From the NCBI GenBank assembly GCA_026387665.1, contig JAPLLG010000013.1, forward strand, positions 248,001-312,000: a DNA stretch of 64,000 nucleotides, given 5' to 3'. The stretch is from Nitrospirota bacterium (GTDB lineage: Bacteria; Nitrospirota; Nitrospiria; Nitrospirales; Nitrospiraceae). Shown here piece by piece: positions 1-8,700 of the stretch. How positions within the stretch are numbered: the first letter of the stretch is position 1; each line of letters begins with the position of its first letter. Made by a program: the position numbers and the translations under genes. The notes under the pieces were generated by a model. It made no database searches. It was not told where the DNA came from and saw only the letters and a program-made list of their open reading frames with translations.

Positions 1-372
1 TTCCCCCTGCTGCTTCATCTGCTGAAGCGCCTGCCGGACCTCCTGGTCGGAGACCTCGACCCCTTTGGCCTTGGCTTCCTGGAGCTGGAGTTTGCGCTCG
101 ATCATCGAGGTCAGCGCCATATATTCCACCGTCCTGAGCCGGTGTGCGAGGGCTTCGCCGCGATATTCCTTCTGAATCCGTTCCCGTTCCGGGGCCAGTT
201 CACGCTTCATATCGGACTGCATGATGAGGTCCGAGTTGACGATCGCGACGATCCGGTCTTGTACCTGCGCGGCTGAAAGCAGGGAGATTGGTGCGAGCAG
301 CGACAGCGCGCAGAGGACCGCGCAGTGTAGTCGGGACGGGGGCATCGTGATGAAGGGACGGTGCATGATCAT
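1..372 (-). CDS. surA: SurA-like periplasmic chaperone / peptidyl-prolyl isomerase, N-terminal part (runs off window)
   Basis: Reading leftward from ATG at 372 (a second in-frame ATG lies at 366) gives 124 codons with no stop before the window edge. The product starts with a basic stretch and a hydrophobic signal peptide, then VQDRIVAIVNSDLIMQSD, the typical opening of the SurA N-terminal domain, followed by charged helices ending in QALQQMKQQGE. SurA escorts unfolded outer-membrane proteins through the periplasm. The parvulin domains would lie outside the window. It is the last visible gene of the minus-strand run rfaE2-mfd-prsA-like-surA, 102 bases after its neighbour. No strong ribosome binding site is visible. 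Confidence 0.85.
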   Translation of the reverse strand, partial: MIMHRPFITMPPSRLHCAVLCALSLLAPISLLSAAQVQDRIVAIVNSDLIMQSDMKRELAPERERIQKEYRGEALAHRLRTVEYMALTSMIERKLQLQEAKAKGVEVSDQEVRQALQQMKQQGE

Positions 373-474
373 GGCTCTGAGTTTTGCGCCAGGCTGCCGA
401 TGAGGGTTCGAGGGATTGTACACGAATTGTGGATGGCTTGAGGAGTGTGAGTCAGGGGAGTGTCCGCTGCCGGA

Positions 475-1374
475 TCAGCGGGTGCCGACGTCGTCGGCGA
501 CATAGCGTGAGGCATCGGCCAGGCGGACGATCGCTTTCGCACGGATGTCCACGAGCGCGTCGTCAAACCGTTTTCGGCGTTTTTCGTTGAGCAGTTCCTG
601 CCGGAGGCGTTCCCGAATGGCTAAGTCCGCCTGGATCATTTCTTTGTCGAGGGCCGTGACCATGACGAGGTAATAGCCGGCCTCCGCCTTGATCGGCGCA
701 CTGACCGTTCCTGGCTTGAGGGTTTGCAAGACCGCGTCGACCTCTGGGAGGACTAAATTCTTGTGGTAGGGGCCGAGATCGCCTCCTTTGGATTTCGTTT
801 TGTTGTCGAGGGAATAGCGCTGCGCAAATTTGGCAAAGTCTCCGCCCCGGTTGATCTGCGCTTCGACATCCTTCGCGGCGGGGAGGCTGGGGAGCAGCAT
901 TTGGGACACTTGCACCTTCAAGGCGGTCAGGAGTTCGTGGGCATGCTTCGCGTAAAAGGCGTCCAATTCTTCGTCCGAGAGTTCGATCTTGGTTTTGACC
1001 AGGCTTCTGAGGAGCTCGTCGAGAATCAGTTGTTCCCGATAGCGCTGGGTCCGATCCCGGACGACGTCGTTTTGATCAATCCCTTGCTTGCGCGCTTCCT
1101 GCATCAGCAGTTCGCGGGTGATGAGCTCGTCGAGAAAACGGCGCTTTCCCCCTTCTTTCTCATACCGGGACCTGGTGGCGTCGGACAGTTCTTCCCAGCG
1201 GGCTTCGAATTCGTTCTGCGTGATCTGCCGGCCGTTGACGAGGGCGACCACGCCTTCTTCCGGCGGCGGTGTGCAGCCGGTAAGCGATAGGAGGCTCCCT
1301 CCGATGGCGCAAGACAGCACAGCGAGAAAACGGAGGGTGGCGAAGTTTCTGGAAACGTTGGATGGTCGAGTCAT
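475..1374 (-). CDS. PrsA/PpiC-type lipoprotein peptidyl-prolyl isomerase
   Basis: 299 residues. An N-terminal signal sequence ends in a lipobox, LTGC with Cys34, so a lipid-anchored periplasmic foldase is expected. An N-terminal SurA-type helical region (GRQITQNEFEARWEEL) is followed by a parvulin rotamase domain at about residues 150-250, with the hallmarks GGDFAKFAQRYS, KGGDLGPY and GYYLVMV. It lies 17 bases after mfd and before the surA start, giving two consecutive foldases. The family assists folding of exported proteins. The specific client is unknown. Confidence 0.88.
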   Translation of the reverse strand: MTRPSNVSRNFATLRFLAVLSCAIGGSLLSLTGCTPPPEEGVVALVNGRQITQNEFEARWEELSDATRSRYEKEGGKRRFLDELITRELLMQEARKQGIDQNDVVRDRTQRYREQLILDELLRSLVKTKIELSDEELDAFYAKHAHELLTALKVQVSQMLLPSLPAAKDVEAQINRGGDFAKFAQRYSLDNKTKSKGGDLGPYHKNLVLPEVDAVLQTLKPGTVSAPIKAEAGYYLVMVTALDKEMIQADLAIRERLRQELLNEKRRKRFDDALVDIRAKAIVRLADASRYVADDVGTR

Positions 1375-1391
1375 AAGTCTATGAAACCTTG

Positions 1392-4300
1392 TTAGCGAGA
1401 TGATTGCGGAGACATCGTTGTGTTGGTATCACAGACTCCCAGGCTTTGCAAGGTTGCGGTGAGTTCTTGAAAGATGGAAGGCCAGTCCTGATGCGGCATT
1501 TGGAGTTCAAATGCGAGGGGCGAGAGGAAGCAAATCCGTTTCTTGTACCGGTCCATCAGCTTGTGAATCGCCTGGCTGGCGACCCGGCTCTTGGCGTCGA
1601 GCGTGACGACGACGGAGTGAGTTTTGAGTTCGATGGCAGCCAGGCGCAAGGCCTTGGCCTGGAGCCGCACCTGCATGACTTCGAACAGCCGTTCGACGGA
1701 GTCCGGGGCCATCCCGTACCGGTCTTGCATTTCGCCATGCAGCAAGGCGAGGTCTCCGACCTGGGCGCAGGAGGAGAGGCGTTTATAAAACGAGAGGCGC
1801 TGGTGGGGATCGGCAATATATTCATCCGGGATGAAGGCGGAGATATTGAGCCGGAGCACCGGTTCCGGTTCTTCTTCCACCACCTGGCCCTTGAGGCGCT
1901 GGACGGCCTGCTCCACCATCTGCATGTAGAGATCGAGTCCGATCGCGGCGATATGTCCCGATTGTTGTTTCCCCAGGAGGTTGCCGGCGCCGCGGATTTC
2001 CATGTCCGCCGCGGCGATGCGGAAGCCGGCCCCCAGTTCGGTAAATTGCTGAATGGCGGTGAGGCGCTTCTGGGCATCTTCGCTCAGTTGTCCCTCGTCC
2101 GGCACCAGGAAGTAGGCGTAGGCTTGATCGCCGCTCCGGCCCACGCGCCCGCGCAGCTGGTACAACTGCGCGAGGCCGAACATGTCGGCGCGATTGATGA
2201 TGATCGTGTTGGCTGTGGGGACATCGATGCCCGATTGGATAATGGCCGAGGCGATCAGAATATCCGCCTCCCGGCGAAAGAATTTCAGCATGACCGCTTC
2301 GAGCGGTTTGGCGTTCATCTGCCCATGGGCCATCACGATGCGCGCATCCGGCACCAGTTGGTGGAGCCAGGCGCCCGTCTTCTCCATGGTTTCGACCCGG
2401 TTATGGACGAAGTAGATCTGCCCGCCCCGCCCGAGCTCACGCAAGATCGCTTCCCTGACGAGTTTGTCGCTGGATCGGACGACCTGGGTGCGAATGGCCA
2501 GGCGGCCGGCCGGAGGCGTCTCGATGATCGAGAGGTCGCGCACGCTGGCCATGGCCATCTGCAAGGTGCGCGGAATGGGAGTGGCGGTGAGGGTCAAGAC
2601 ATCGATGTGGGTGCGGAGTTGTTTTAATCGTTCCTTATGTTTGACGCCGAACCACTGTTCCTCATCGATGATCACGAGCCCCAGGTCCCGGAAGACCACA
2701 TCCTTCTGGATGAGCCGGTGGGTGCCGATCACTACATCCACGTCGCCGCTGGCCACATCTTTGAGAATGGCTTTGGCCTCTTTCGGCGATTGGAAGCGGG
2801 AGAGGAGGGCCACGCGAGCCGGGAAGGGCGCGAACCGTTCTGAGAAGTTGTCGTAATGTTGGTGAGCCAAGAGAGTCGTGGGGACGAGCACGGCCACCTG
2901 GCGATTGGCTTCCACCGCCTTGAAAGCGGCCCGCATGGCCACTTCCGTTTTGCCATATCCCACGTCGCCGCAGACGAGGCGGTCCATCGGTTTGTTGGAC
3001 TCCATGTCGCGGGTAATGTCTTCGATCGCCTTGAGTTGATCCGCCGTTTCTTCGTATTCAAAGGCGGCCTCGAACTCGTGGTACATGGTGCTGTCGAACC
3101 CGTAGGCATTGCGCGTCACGAGTTCTCGGTTGGCGTAGAGATCGACCAGCTCGTGGGCCATCTCCTCAATGTCTTTCTTCACCCGCGCGGTCGTTTTGGC
3201 CCAATTGGTGCCGCCCAGCCGTTCCAGGCGAGGCCCATGGCCCTCCGCTCCGCTATAGCGCTGCACATGGCTGAGCTTCTCCAGCGGGACGTAGAGCTTA
3301 TCGCCGCCGGCGAATTCCAGGATCAAGTAATCGCTGTCGAAATCCTGCACGGAGAGGCGTTTCAGCCCTTGATAGCGGGCGATGCCATGTTGGACATGGA
3401 CGACATAGTCGCCCACGTTGAGATCTTCCAGGGAGGAAAGGAACGTGGCGGCTTTGCTCTTGGCCTGTGGCTTGTGGCGCGCGCCTTTGGCGAAGAGCTC
3501 TTCTTCCGTCAGCACCGCCAGGCGTAAGTCCGGGGCAAGGAATCCCGCAGACAGATCGCCATGTAAGACGTAAAACGGGGCTTTCGTTTTACTCGAGGCG
3601 GTCCAGGTTCCCGTGGCCCATTCCATCGCCGGGACATCGTGTTCGCGCAAGAGCGCCAGCAAGCGAGCCACTTGGCCCTGACTTCTCGCGACGAGGACCA
3701 CGCGGCAGTTCTCACGCAGGCGATCCATGATGGCGAGGGTCTGGCTGAAGGGCATCCCGCGGGCGCCGAGGCCGGCGCTGGCCGGGGCCTGGGCCGGAAA
3801 GGCCTGCACCGGATTCCAGGAGGCATCGCTTTCGGTGAGCGGTTCCAGCGCGAGGGTGGGCCAGCCCTGCGTGTGCTCCATCAGTTCCGGCCAGGCGAGA
3901 AACAGCCGTTCCGGTGACGGGTAGGGGACGACGGTCTCCCGATCGGCATGGCGGAGGTAGCCGTCGTCGATTTTGCTCCAGAGGTCTGCGCAGGCCCCGC
4001 TCAAGGCAGCAGGCTGATCCAGGACCAATACTGGTTGTTCGGTAAAATAATCGAAGAGGGTCTCCATGGCAGGGTAGAGATTCGGCGCGCGCCATTCTGC
4101 ATCAGCCGGAATGGGGGCGAGGGCATCCGGCGAATCCTCTGCCCGCAGATATTCCCGGGCTGGCAGGACCACCGCGCGATCCAGTTTCGCGGTAGATTTT
4201 TGTGTGGCGGGATCGAAGAGGCGGAGCGAGTCGATCGTTTCACCGAGAAATTCGACACGCATCGGCTCGGCATAGGCGGTTGAGAAAATATCCACAATGC

Positions 4301-4865
4301 CGCCTCGAATGCTGAACTCGCCGGGGATTTCCACCACCGAGACCCGGCGGTAGCCGAGGCGCAAGAGCCTGCTGGTGAGGACCTCCCGCTCGATCGTGCC
4401 GCCTCGTTTAAATTGCAGGGTGGTGCCGGTGAAAGCCGCGACGGGCAACAGCCGTTGCATCAGGGCCGCGATGGAGGTGACCAGGCAGGTCTGGGGAGCG
4501 GTGCGGATGTGATGCAGGGTATTCATCCGGCGCGCGATCAGACTGACATGGGGGGCGCTGCCTTCGTAAGGCAGGGTTTCCCATCTCGGGAAGAGGGCGA
4601 GGGGCGCCGTCGACAGGCCGACGAGGTCATGGGAAAAATGCAGATCGTCGAAGAGCCGTTCGGCTGCCTCATCCGATCCTGTGACAATGAGCCAGGACCG
4701 GTTGCCCAGTTTGCCTGACTGAGGCTGCATGAGTGTGGTGAGGGCGAGGCCGGAAGTGGAGCCGTGCAAGCCGGTGACAGAGGGACGGCCCGCCTTGTCT
4801 GCCAATGATGCAGCGACAGGCACGAACCACTGGGATGCTGTAGGAGGATGGATAATGTCGGACAC
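1392..4865 (-). CDS. mfd: Transcription-repair coupling factor Mfd
   Basis: 1157 residues, the usual Mfd length. N-terminal UvrB-like region (IRGGIVDIFS), then the CarD/RID RNA-polymerase-interaction region (LNVGDYVVHVQHGIARYQGL). Next comes a RecG-like translocase with Walker A GDVGYGKTEVA, the DEEQ box in VIIDEEQWFGV, TATPIPRTL, and motif VI QLRGRVGRSG. The C-terminal TRCF domain carries FIPDEYI and QRLSFYKRL. It displaces stalled RNA polymerase and recruits UvrA. The start is GTG at 4865, nine bases after the rfaE2 stop, suggesting cotranscription. No good SD is seen, so an internal start is possible. Confidence 0.95.
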   Translation of the reverse strand: MSDIIHPPTASQWFVPVAASLADKAGRPSVTGLHGSTSGLALTTLMQPQSGKLGNRSWLIVTGSDEAAERLFDDLHFSHDLVGLSTAPLALFPRWETLPYEGSAPHVSLIARRMNTLHHIRTAPQTCLVTSIAALMQRLLPVAAFTGTTLQFKRGGTIEREVLTSRLLRLGYRRVSVVEIPGEFSIRGGIVDIFSTAYAEPMRVEFLGETIDSLRLFDPATQKSTAKLDRAVVLPAREYLRAEDSPDALAPIPADAEWRAPNLYPAMETLFDYFTEQPVLVLDQPAALSGACADLWSKIDDGYLRHADRETVVPYPSPERLFLAWPELMEHTQGWPTLALEPLTESDASWNPVQAFPAQAPASAGLGARGMPFSQTLAIMDRLRENCRVVLVARSQGQVARLLALLREHDVPAMEWATGTWTASSKTKAPFYVLHGDLSAGFLAPDLRLAVLTEEELFAKGARHKPQAKSKAATFLSSLEDLNVGDYVVHVQHGIARYQGLKRLSVQDFDSDYLILEFAGGDKLYVPLEKLSHVQRYSGAEGHGPRLERLGGTNWAKTTARVKKDIEEMAHELVDLYANRELVTRNAYGFDSTMYHEFEAAFEYEETADQLKAIEDITRDMESNKPMDRLVCGDVGYGKTEVAMRAAFKAVEANRQVAVLVPTTLLAHQHYDNFSERFAPFPARVALLSRFQSPKEAKAILKDVASGDVDVVIGTHRLIQKDVVFRDLGLVIIDEEQWFGVKHKERLKQLRTHIDVLTLTATPIPRTLQMAMASVRDLSIIETPPAGRLAIRTQVVRSSDKLVREAILRELGRGGQIYFVHNRVETMEKTGAWLHQLVPDARIVMAHGQMNAKPLEAVMLKFFRREADILIASAIIQSGIDVPTANTIIINRADMFGLAQLYQLRGRVGRSGDQAYAYFLVPDEGQLSEDAQKRLTAIQQFTELGAGFRIAAADMEIRGAGNLLGKQQSGHIAAIGLDLYMQMVEQAVQRLKGQVVEEEPEPVLRLNISAFIPDEYIADPHQRLSFYKRLSSCAQVGDLALLHGEMQDRYGMAPDSVERLFEVMQVRLQAKALRLAAIELKTHSVVVTLDAKSRVASQAIHKLMDRYKKRICFLSPLAFELQMPHQDWPSIFQELTATLQSLGVCDTNTTMSPQSSR

Positions 4866-4874
4866 TGATACGGC

Positions 4875-5357
4875 TTATGTGGTGGTTGCGCGAATACGTT
4901 GGATTAATGATGTAGTGGACATGCCGGGGACCAAGGGAATAGTACGGACGACTCCGCCGCGCGCTTCGACGATCTCGCGCCCGACGATCTGTTCCACCGC
5001 CCAATCTCCGCCTTTGACAAGAATATCCGGCTGCAGGGCGGCGATCAGGTCCTGGGGGTCCGGTTCATTGAACAGGATAACATAATCGACTGAGCCGAGC
5101 GCCGCGACGACTTCAGCCCGCTGAGTGTCCGGGACGATCGGCCTATCCGGCGCCTTATTCAAACTTTTGACAGATTCGTCGCTGTTGACGGCCACGACCA
5201 GCAGGTCGCCCAGGTCTTTCGCGGCTTGGAGGTAGCGTGTATGGCCCACATGCATGAGATCGAAGCAGCCGTTCGTGAACACAATGCGGTTGCCGGCCTG
5301 CCGGTGAGACTGCAGCAGCGAGGCGAGTTCCTGTCGTTGTTTAACCTTGGAAAGCAT
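4875..5357 (-). CDS. rfaE2: D-glycero-beta-D-manno-heptose 1-phosphate adenylyltransferase (stand-alone RfaE domain 2)
   Basis: 160 residues from ATG 5357. It has the nucleotidyltransferase signature FTNGCFDLMHVGHTRYLQ (HxGH), then VAVNSDESVK, and ends in GMSTTSLIQRIR, as in stand-alone RfaE/HldE C-terminal enzymes. It activates heptose-1-phosphate with ATP in the ADP-heptose pathway for LPS inner core. gmhA of the same pathway lies at 13.7-14.3 kb. The start was chosen for the SD GAGGAG about 8-13 bases upstream. In-frame ATGs at 5390 and 5387 could add about 10 residues. The SD lies in a perfect hairpin (see separate entry). Confidence 0.92.
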   Translation of the reverse strand: MLSKVKQRQELASLLQSHRQAGNRIVFTNGCFDLMHVGHTRYLQAAKDLGDLLVVAVNSDESVKSLNKAPDRPIVPDTQRAEVVAALGSVDYVILFNEPDPQDLIAALQPDILVKGGDWAVEQIVGREIVEARGGVVRTIPLVPGMSTTSLIQRIRATTT

Positions 5358-5359
5358 CA

Positions 5360-5388
5360 GATGCCTCTCCTCATTTGAGAGAGGCATC
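5360..5388 (-). promoter_or_regulatory. Hairpin covering the rfaE2 ribosome binding site
   Basis: On the minus strand, a perfect 10-bp stem (GATGCCTCTC pairing with GAGAGGCATC) with a 9-base loop ends two bases before the ATG at 5357. The SD GAGGAG spans the loop and 3' arm. Folding would mask ribosome access, so translational control is plausible. If translation started at the upstream ATGs, the hairpin would instead be within the coding sequence. The structure is seen; the role is inferred. Confidence 0.5.
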
Positions 5389-5783
5389 ATAGGGGGATGC
5401 AGCGGCTGAATCAATGCCCGACCGCCTCTCTCCAGGCCCCTCCCTCGTTTCCGGCTGTGTATCTGGCCCTCCCCGGTCAGGGGCCTGACCGCAGCACCCA
5501 CGAATGCGAGACGATGCTGCCTCCGCGACCTGACGACGTATCCTGAGGGCGGAGACCTACGTCATTCTCAGGAGCCACGTGGGCTAAAGTTCCTTCAAAA
5601 ACAAGCCGATTGAGATATGAGGTTCTAGGAGGTACGGGATCTGTCCGAGTGGAAACCATTCGGGGGAAGACCGTCTCGCCGGCCTGCCAACAGCATAGTT
5701 GACGTCGATGTACGGAACCTATGCAGGGATAGTGGATACTTGTGTTTCTTCCCTTCCCATTTGACAAGTCAAAGAGGTTCCTG

Positions 5784-8700
5784 ATGGGCCGGAGGCCCTA
5801 TCGAGGACAATTCTTACTGATCGTGCTCGTCACGGTGGTCCCGCTATTCGTGGGCGGATTTGGATTAGCGTTTCTCGAACAGCGGTTCATCTCGACGACC
5901 GGAGAAGCCGTCGCGGTGGTTGCCGCCGACATCGCCGATAGCATCGATCTGCTCTTGCTGGAACGGTACGGCGATATTCAGGTTCTCGCGGACATCGTGC
6001 CTTCTAAGGCCAAAAGGGAGGACGGAGATGCCGGGCTCTTTACGATGTTCAAGCGCGCCTATCCCCTCTACCTCTGGGTCGGCGTGGCCAATGCGGAAGG
6101 GCGGATTGTTGACGCGTCAGATCCGTCGACCGTGAACATGGAGATGAGAGGCGAGGGCTGGTTTCAGGAAGCCAAAAGGACTGGATCGATTTACGTTGGC
6201 GACGTGCGTCGAGACCTCCTCACCGGGGGAAATGACGCGATTTCGTTCAGCAAGCCGTTATTCGCACGGTCCGTTCATGGCCAACCGGGTGCGTTCCTCG
6301 GCGTCGTCACGACGCGGATTGGGATTCCGGCGTTGGAGGAAATTACGACGAGAACGATCCAGACCTTTGAAGAAGGGCGGAAGGTTTGGCGGACGGTGGA
6401 ATATCAAGTGTTGCGGAACGACGGCCACGCATTCATCGATTCAGATCTCTCGCATAAGGGCGATGTCAATCTCAAGCAGATGGGGCTGCCGTCCGCGGAG
6501 CTGGGCGTCGCAGGGCAATCAGGTTATATCGAGGAAGACCATCGGCGGCGGCATGTGCCGGTGCTGACGGGGTATGCGCGGACGAAGGGACATGGCGAGT
6601 TTGCCGGGCTTGGCTGGACCGTTCTGATTCGTGTCGACCGGAGCGAAGTCGTCGATCCGATCCATGGCCTGCTCTGGAAAGTCGGGCTGACGGGAGGACT
6701 CGTCGTCTTGCCGCTCGTCGCGATGCTCCTCTGGACGGCCCGGCGCGTACAGCGGGAGTGGGGCCATGCGCAACAGGAGAAGGAACAGGCCCTCGCGCAT
6801 GAACAGCATCTGCAAGCCATTGTCACGACGATTCCTGAGTGTGTGCTGCTGGTGAGCCGGGAAGGAGTGGTGCGCGACGCGAATCACGCGGCGTGCGTCT
6901 TATTTGATGTGCGGGACAGGACTGAGCTGATCGGCAAGCCGATTTCCCCGTTCATCTATCGCGAGGACCGTCCCGCGTTCCAGGTGATGCATCAGAGTGT
7001 CTGGAACGGCGAGCCAGGGGTCCTGCAATGTCAGGTGTCTCCGCTGCCGAACGTGCAACGCTGGGTGGAGGTCACAGCCTCCTGTCTTCGCGACGGTCGA
7101 GGAGCTGTGCAGGAGGCCTTGTATGTTCTGCGTGATATCACCGAGCACAAGCGAGCCGAATGGCGGATTTTGGGCCAGCATGAGGTGACGCTTGTCCTTG
7201 CCGAATCCGACTCACTGTGCGAGGCGGCGCCCGGACTCCTTCGTGCGATCGGGACCGGTCTCGATTGGTCGGTCGGTGCGCTGTGGGAGATGGATCCCAA
7301 GGTCGGCGCGCTCCGATGTACGGAAACGTGGCAATGCACGTCTGAGACCCTGTCGGATTTTCTCGATAAAAGCCGCGAGGTGAGTTTGGCACCAGGCGTC
7401 GGTCTTCCCGGGCGGGTCTGGACAAGCGGCGAGGTTCTGTGGATTGCAGATGTGAGGGACGACGTAAATTTCCCTCGGTCGGCCCTGGCGGTTCGCAATA
7501 GTCTGTGTGCGGCAGTGGCGTTCCCGATTCTGCTCGATGGCGAGATTCTGGGTGTGATGGAGTTCTTCAGCTCCACGGTCCGGCATTCTGACAACGGCAC
7601 GCTGAGTGCGATGGGCGCGTTCGGCATCCAGATTGGCGCGTTCGTGCGTCGCAAGCGGACCCAGGAGCAGGAGGCGGGCTTCGGGCATATCCTCGACGAC
7701 ATGCTGAACGAGATTTATCTGTTTGACGCCGGGACCCTCTGTTTTCTGCATGTGAATCGGGGGGCGCAGGCCAACCTCGGGTATAGCGCGGACGAGTTGC
7801 TCAGGCTCACACCGTTGGATCTCATGCCGGAGTTCACCAGCCAATCCTTCGCCACCCTCATCCAATTTTTACACCGCGGCGAACGGCAATCCCTCCAGTT
7901 CAATACCGTGCACCGGCGTAAGGACGCGTCGACATACCCGATTCGAGTGCACTTGCAATGTAGCTTGTTTCACGGCCGTCCGACCTTTGTGGCCATCGTG
8001 TTGGATATTACGGAGCAGTGCCGGGCACAGCAGCGGAGGGCGACTCAGTATGCCGTAACGCGGGCGTTGGCCGGTGCCTTGACGGTCGAGCAGGCCATGC
8101 TGGGCGTGATGCAGGTGATTTGCGGCAGTTTAAATTGGGACCTGGGCATTTTGTGGAAGGTTGATTGCCAGCGAGAGGTGCTGCAGTTTAGCCATCTCTG
8201 GAGGAAGTCTCAAAATCTGTTCCCCAATATCGTGTCGGCCAGCCAACGAGCGACCTTTGCGTCCGAGGTCGAACTTCCTGGGCGTGTCTGGGCGACCGGG
8301 GAAGTGTGGTGGATTTCCGATATCTCCACGGAAACGACGTTCCGGCGCCATGCCGCAGCGGAGCAAGATGGACTGTGCGGTTCCTACGCGTTTCCGATCA
8401 GGCTCCGAGGAAGTGTCTACGGCGTGCTGGAGTTCTTCAGCCGTGAGTCGCAGCCGCAGGAATCGGATCTCTTCCCCATGCTAGCCGAGGTGGGTAGTCA
8501 GATCGGGCTCTTTATCGAGCGGATTGAGGCAGAATCGGCGCTCCGCGAGAATGAGGCGCGGACTAGGCAGATGATCGACACGGCGCTGGACGCGGTTATT
8601 ACGATGAATGCCGAAGGGCTGATCGTGGAATGGAATAGGCAGGCGGAGGTGCTGTTCGGCTGGTCTCGCCAGGAGGCCGTGGGTCGAAACCTGGCGACCA

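Noticed and set aside
1404-2627. 407-codon plus-strand frame inside mfd
   Set aside because: Shadow of the well-supported mfd gene in a GC-rich region; Mfd motifs are all on the other strand.
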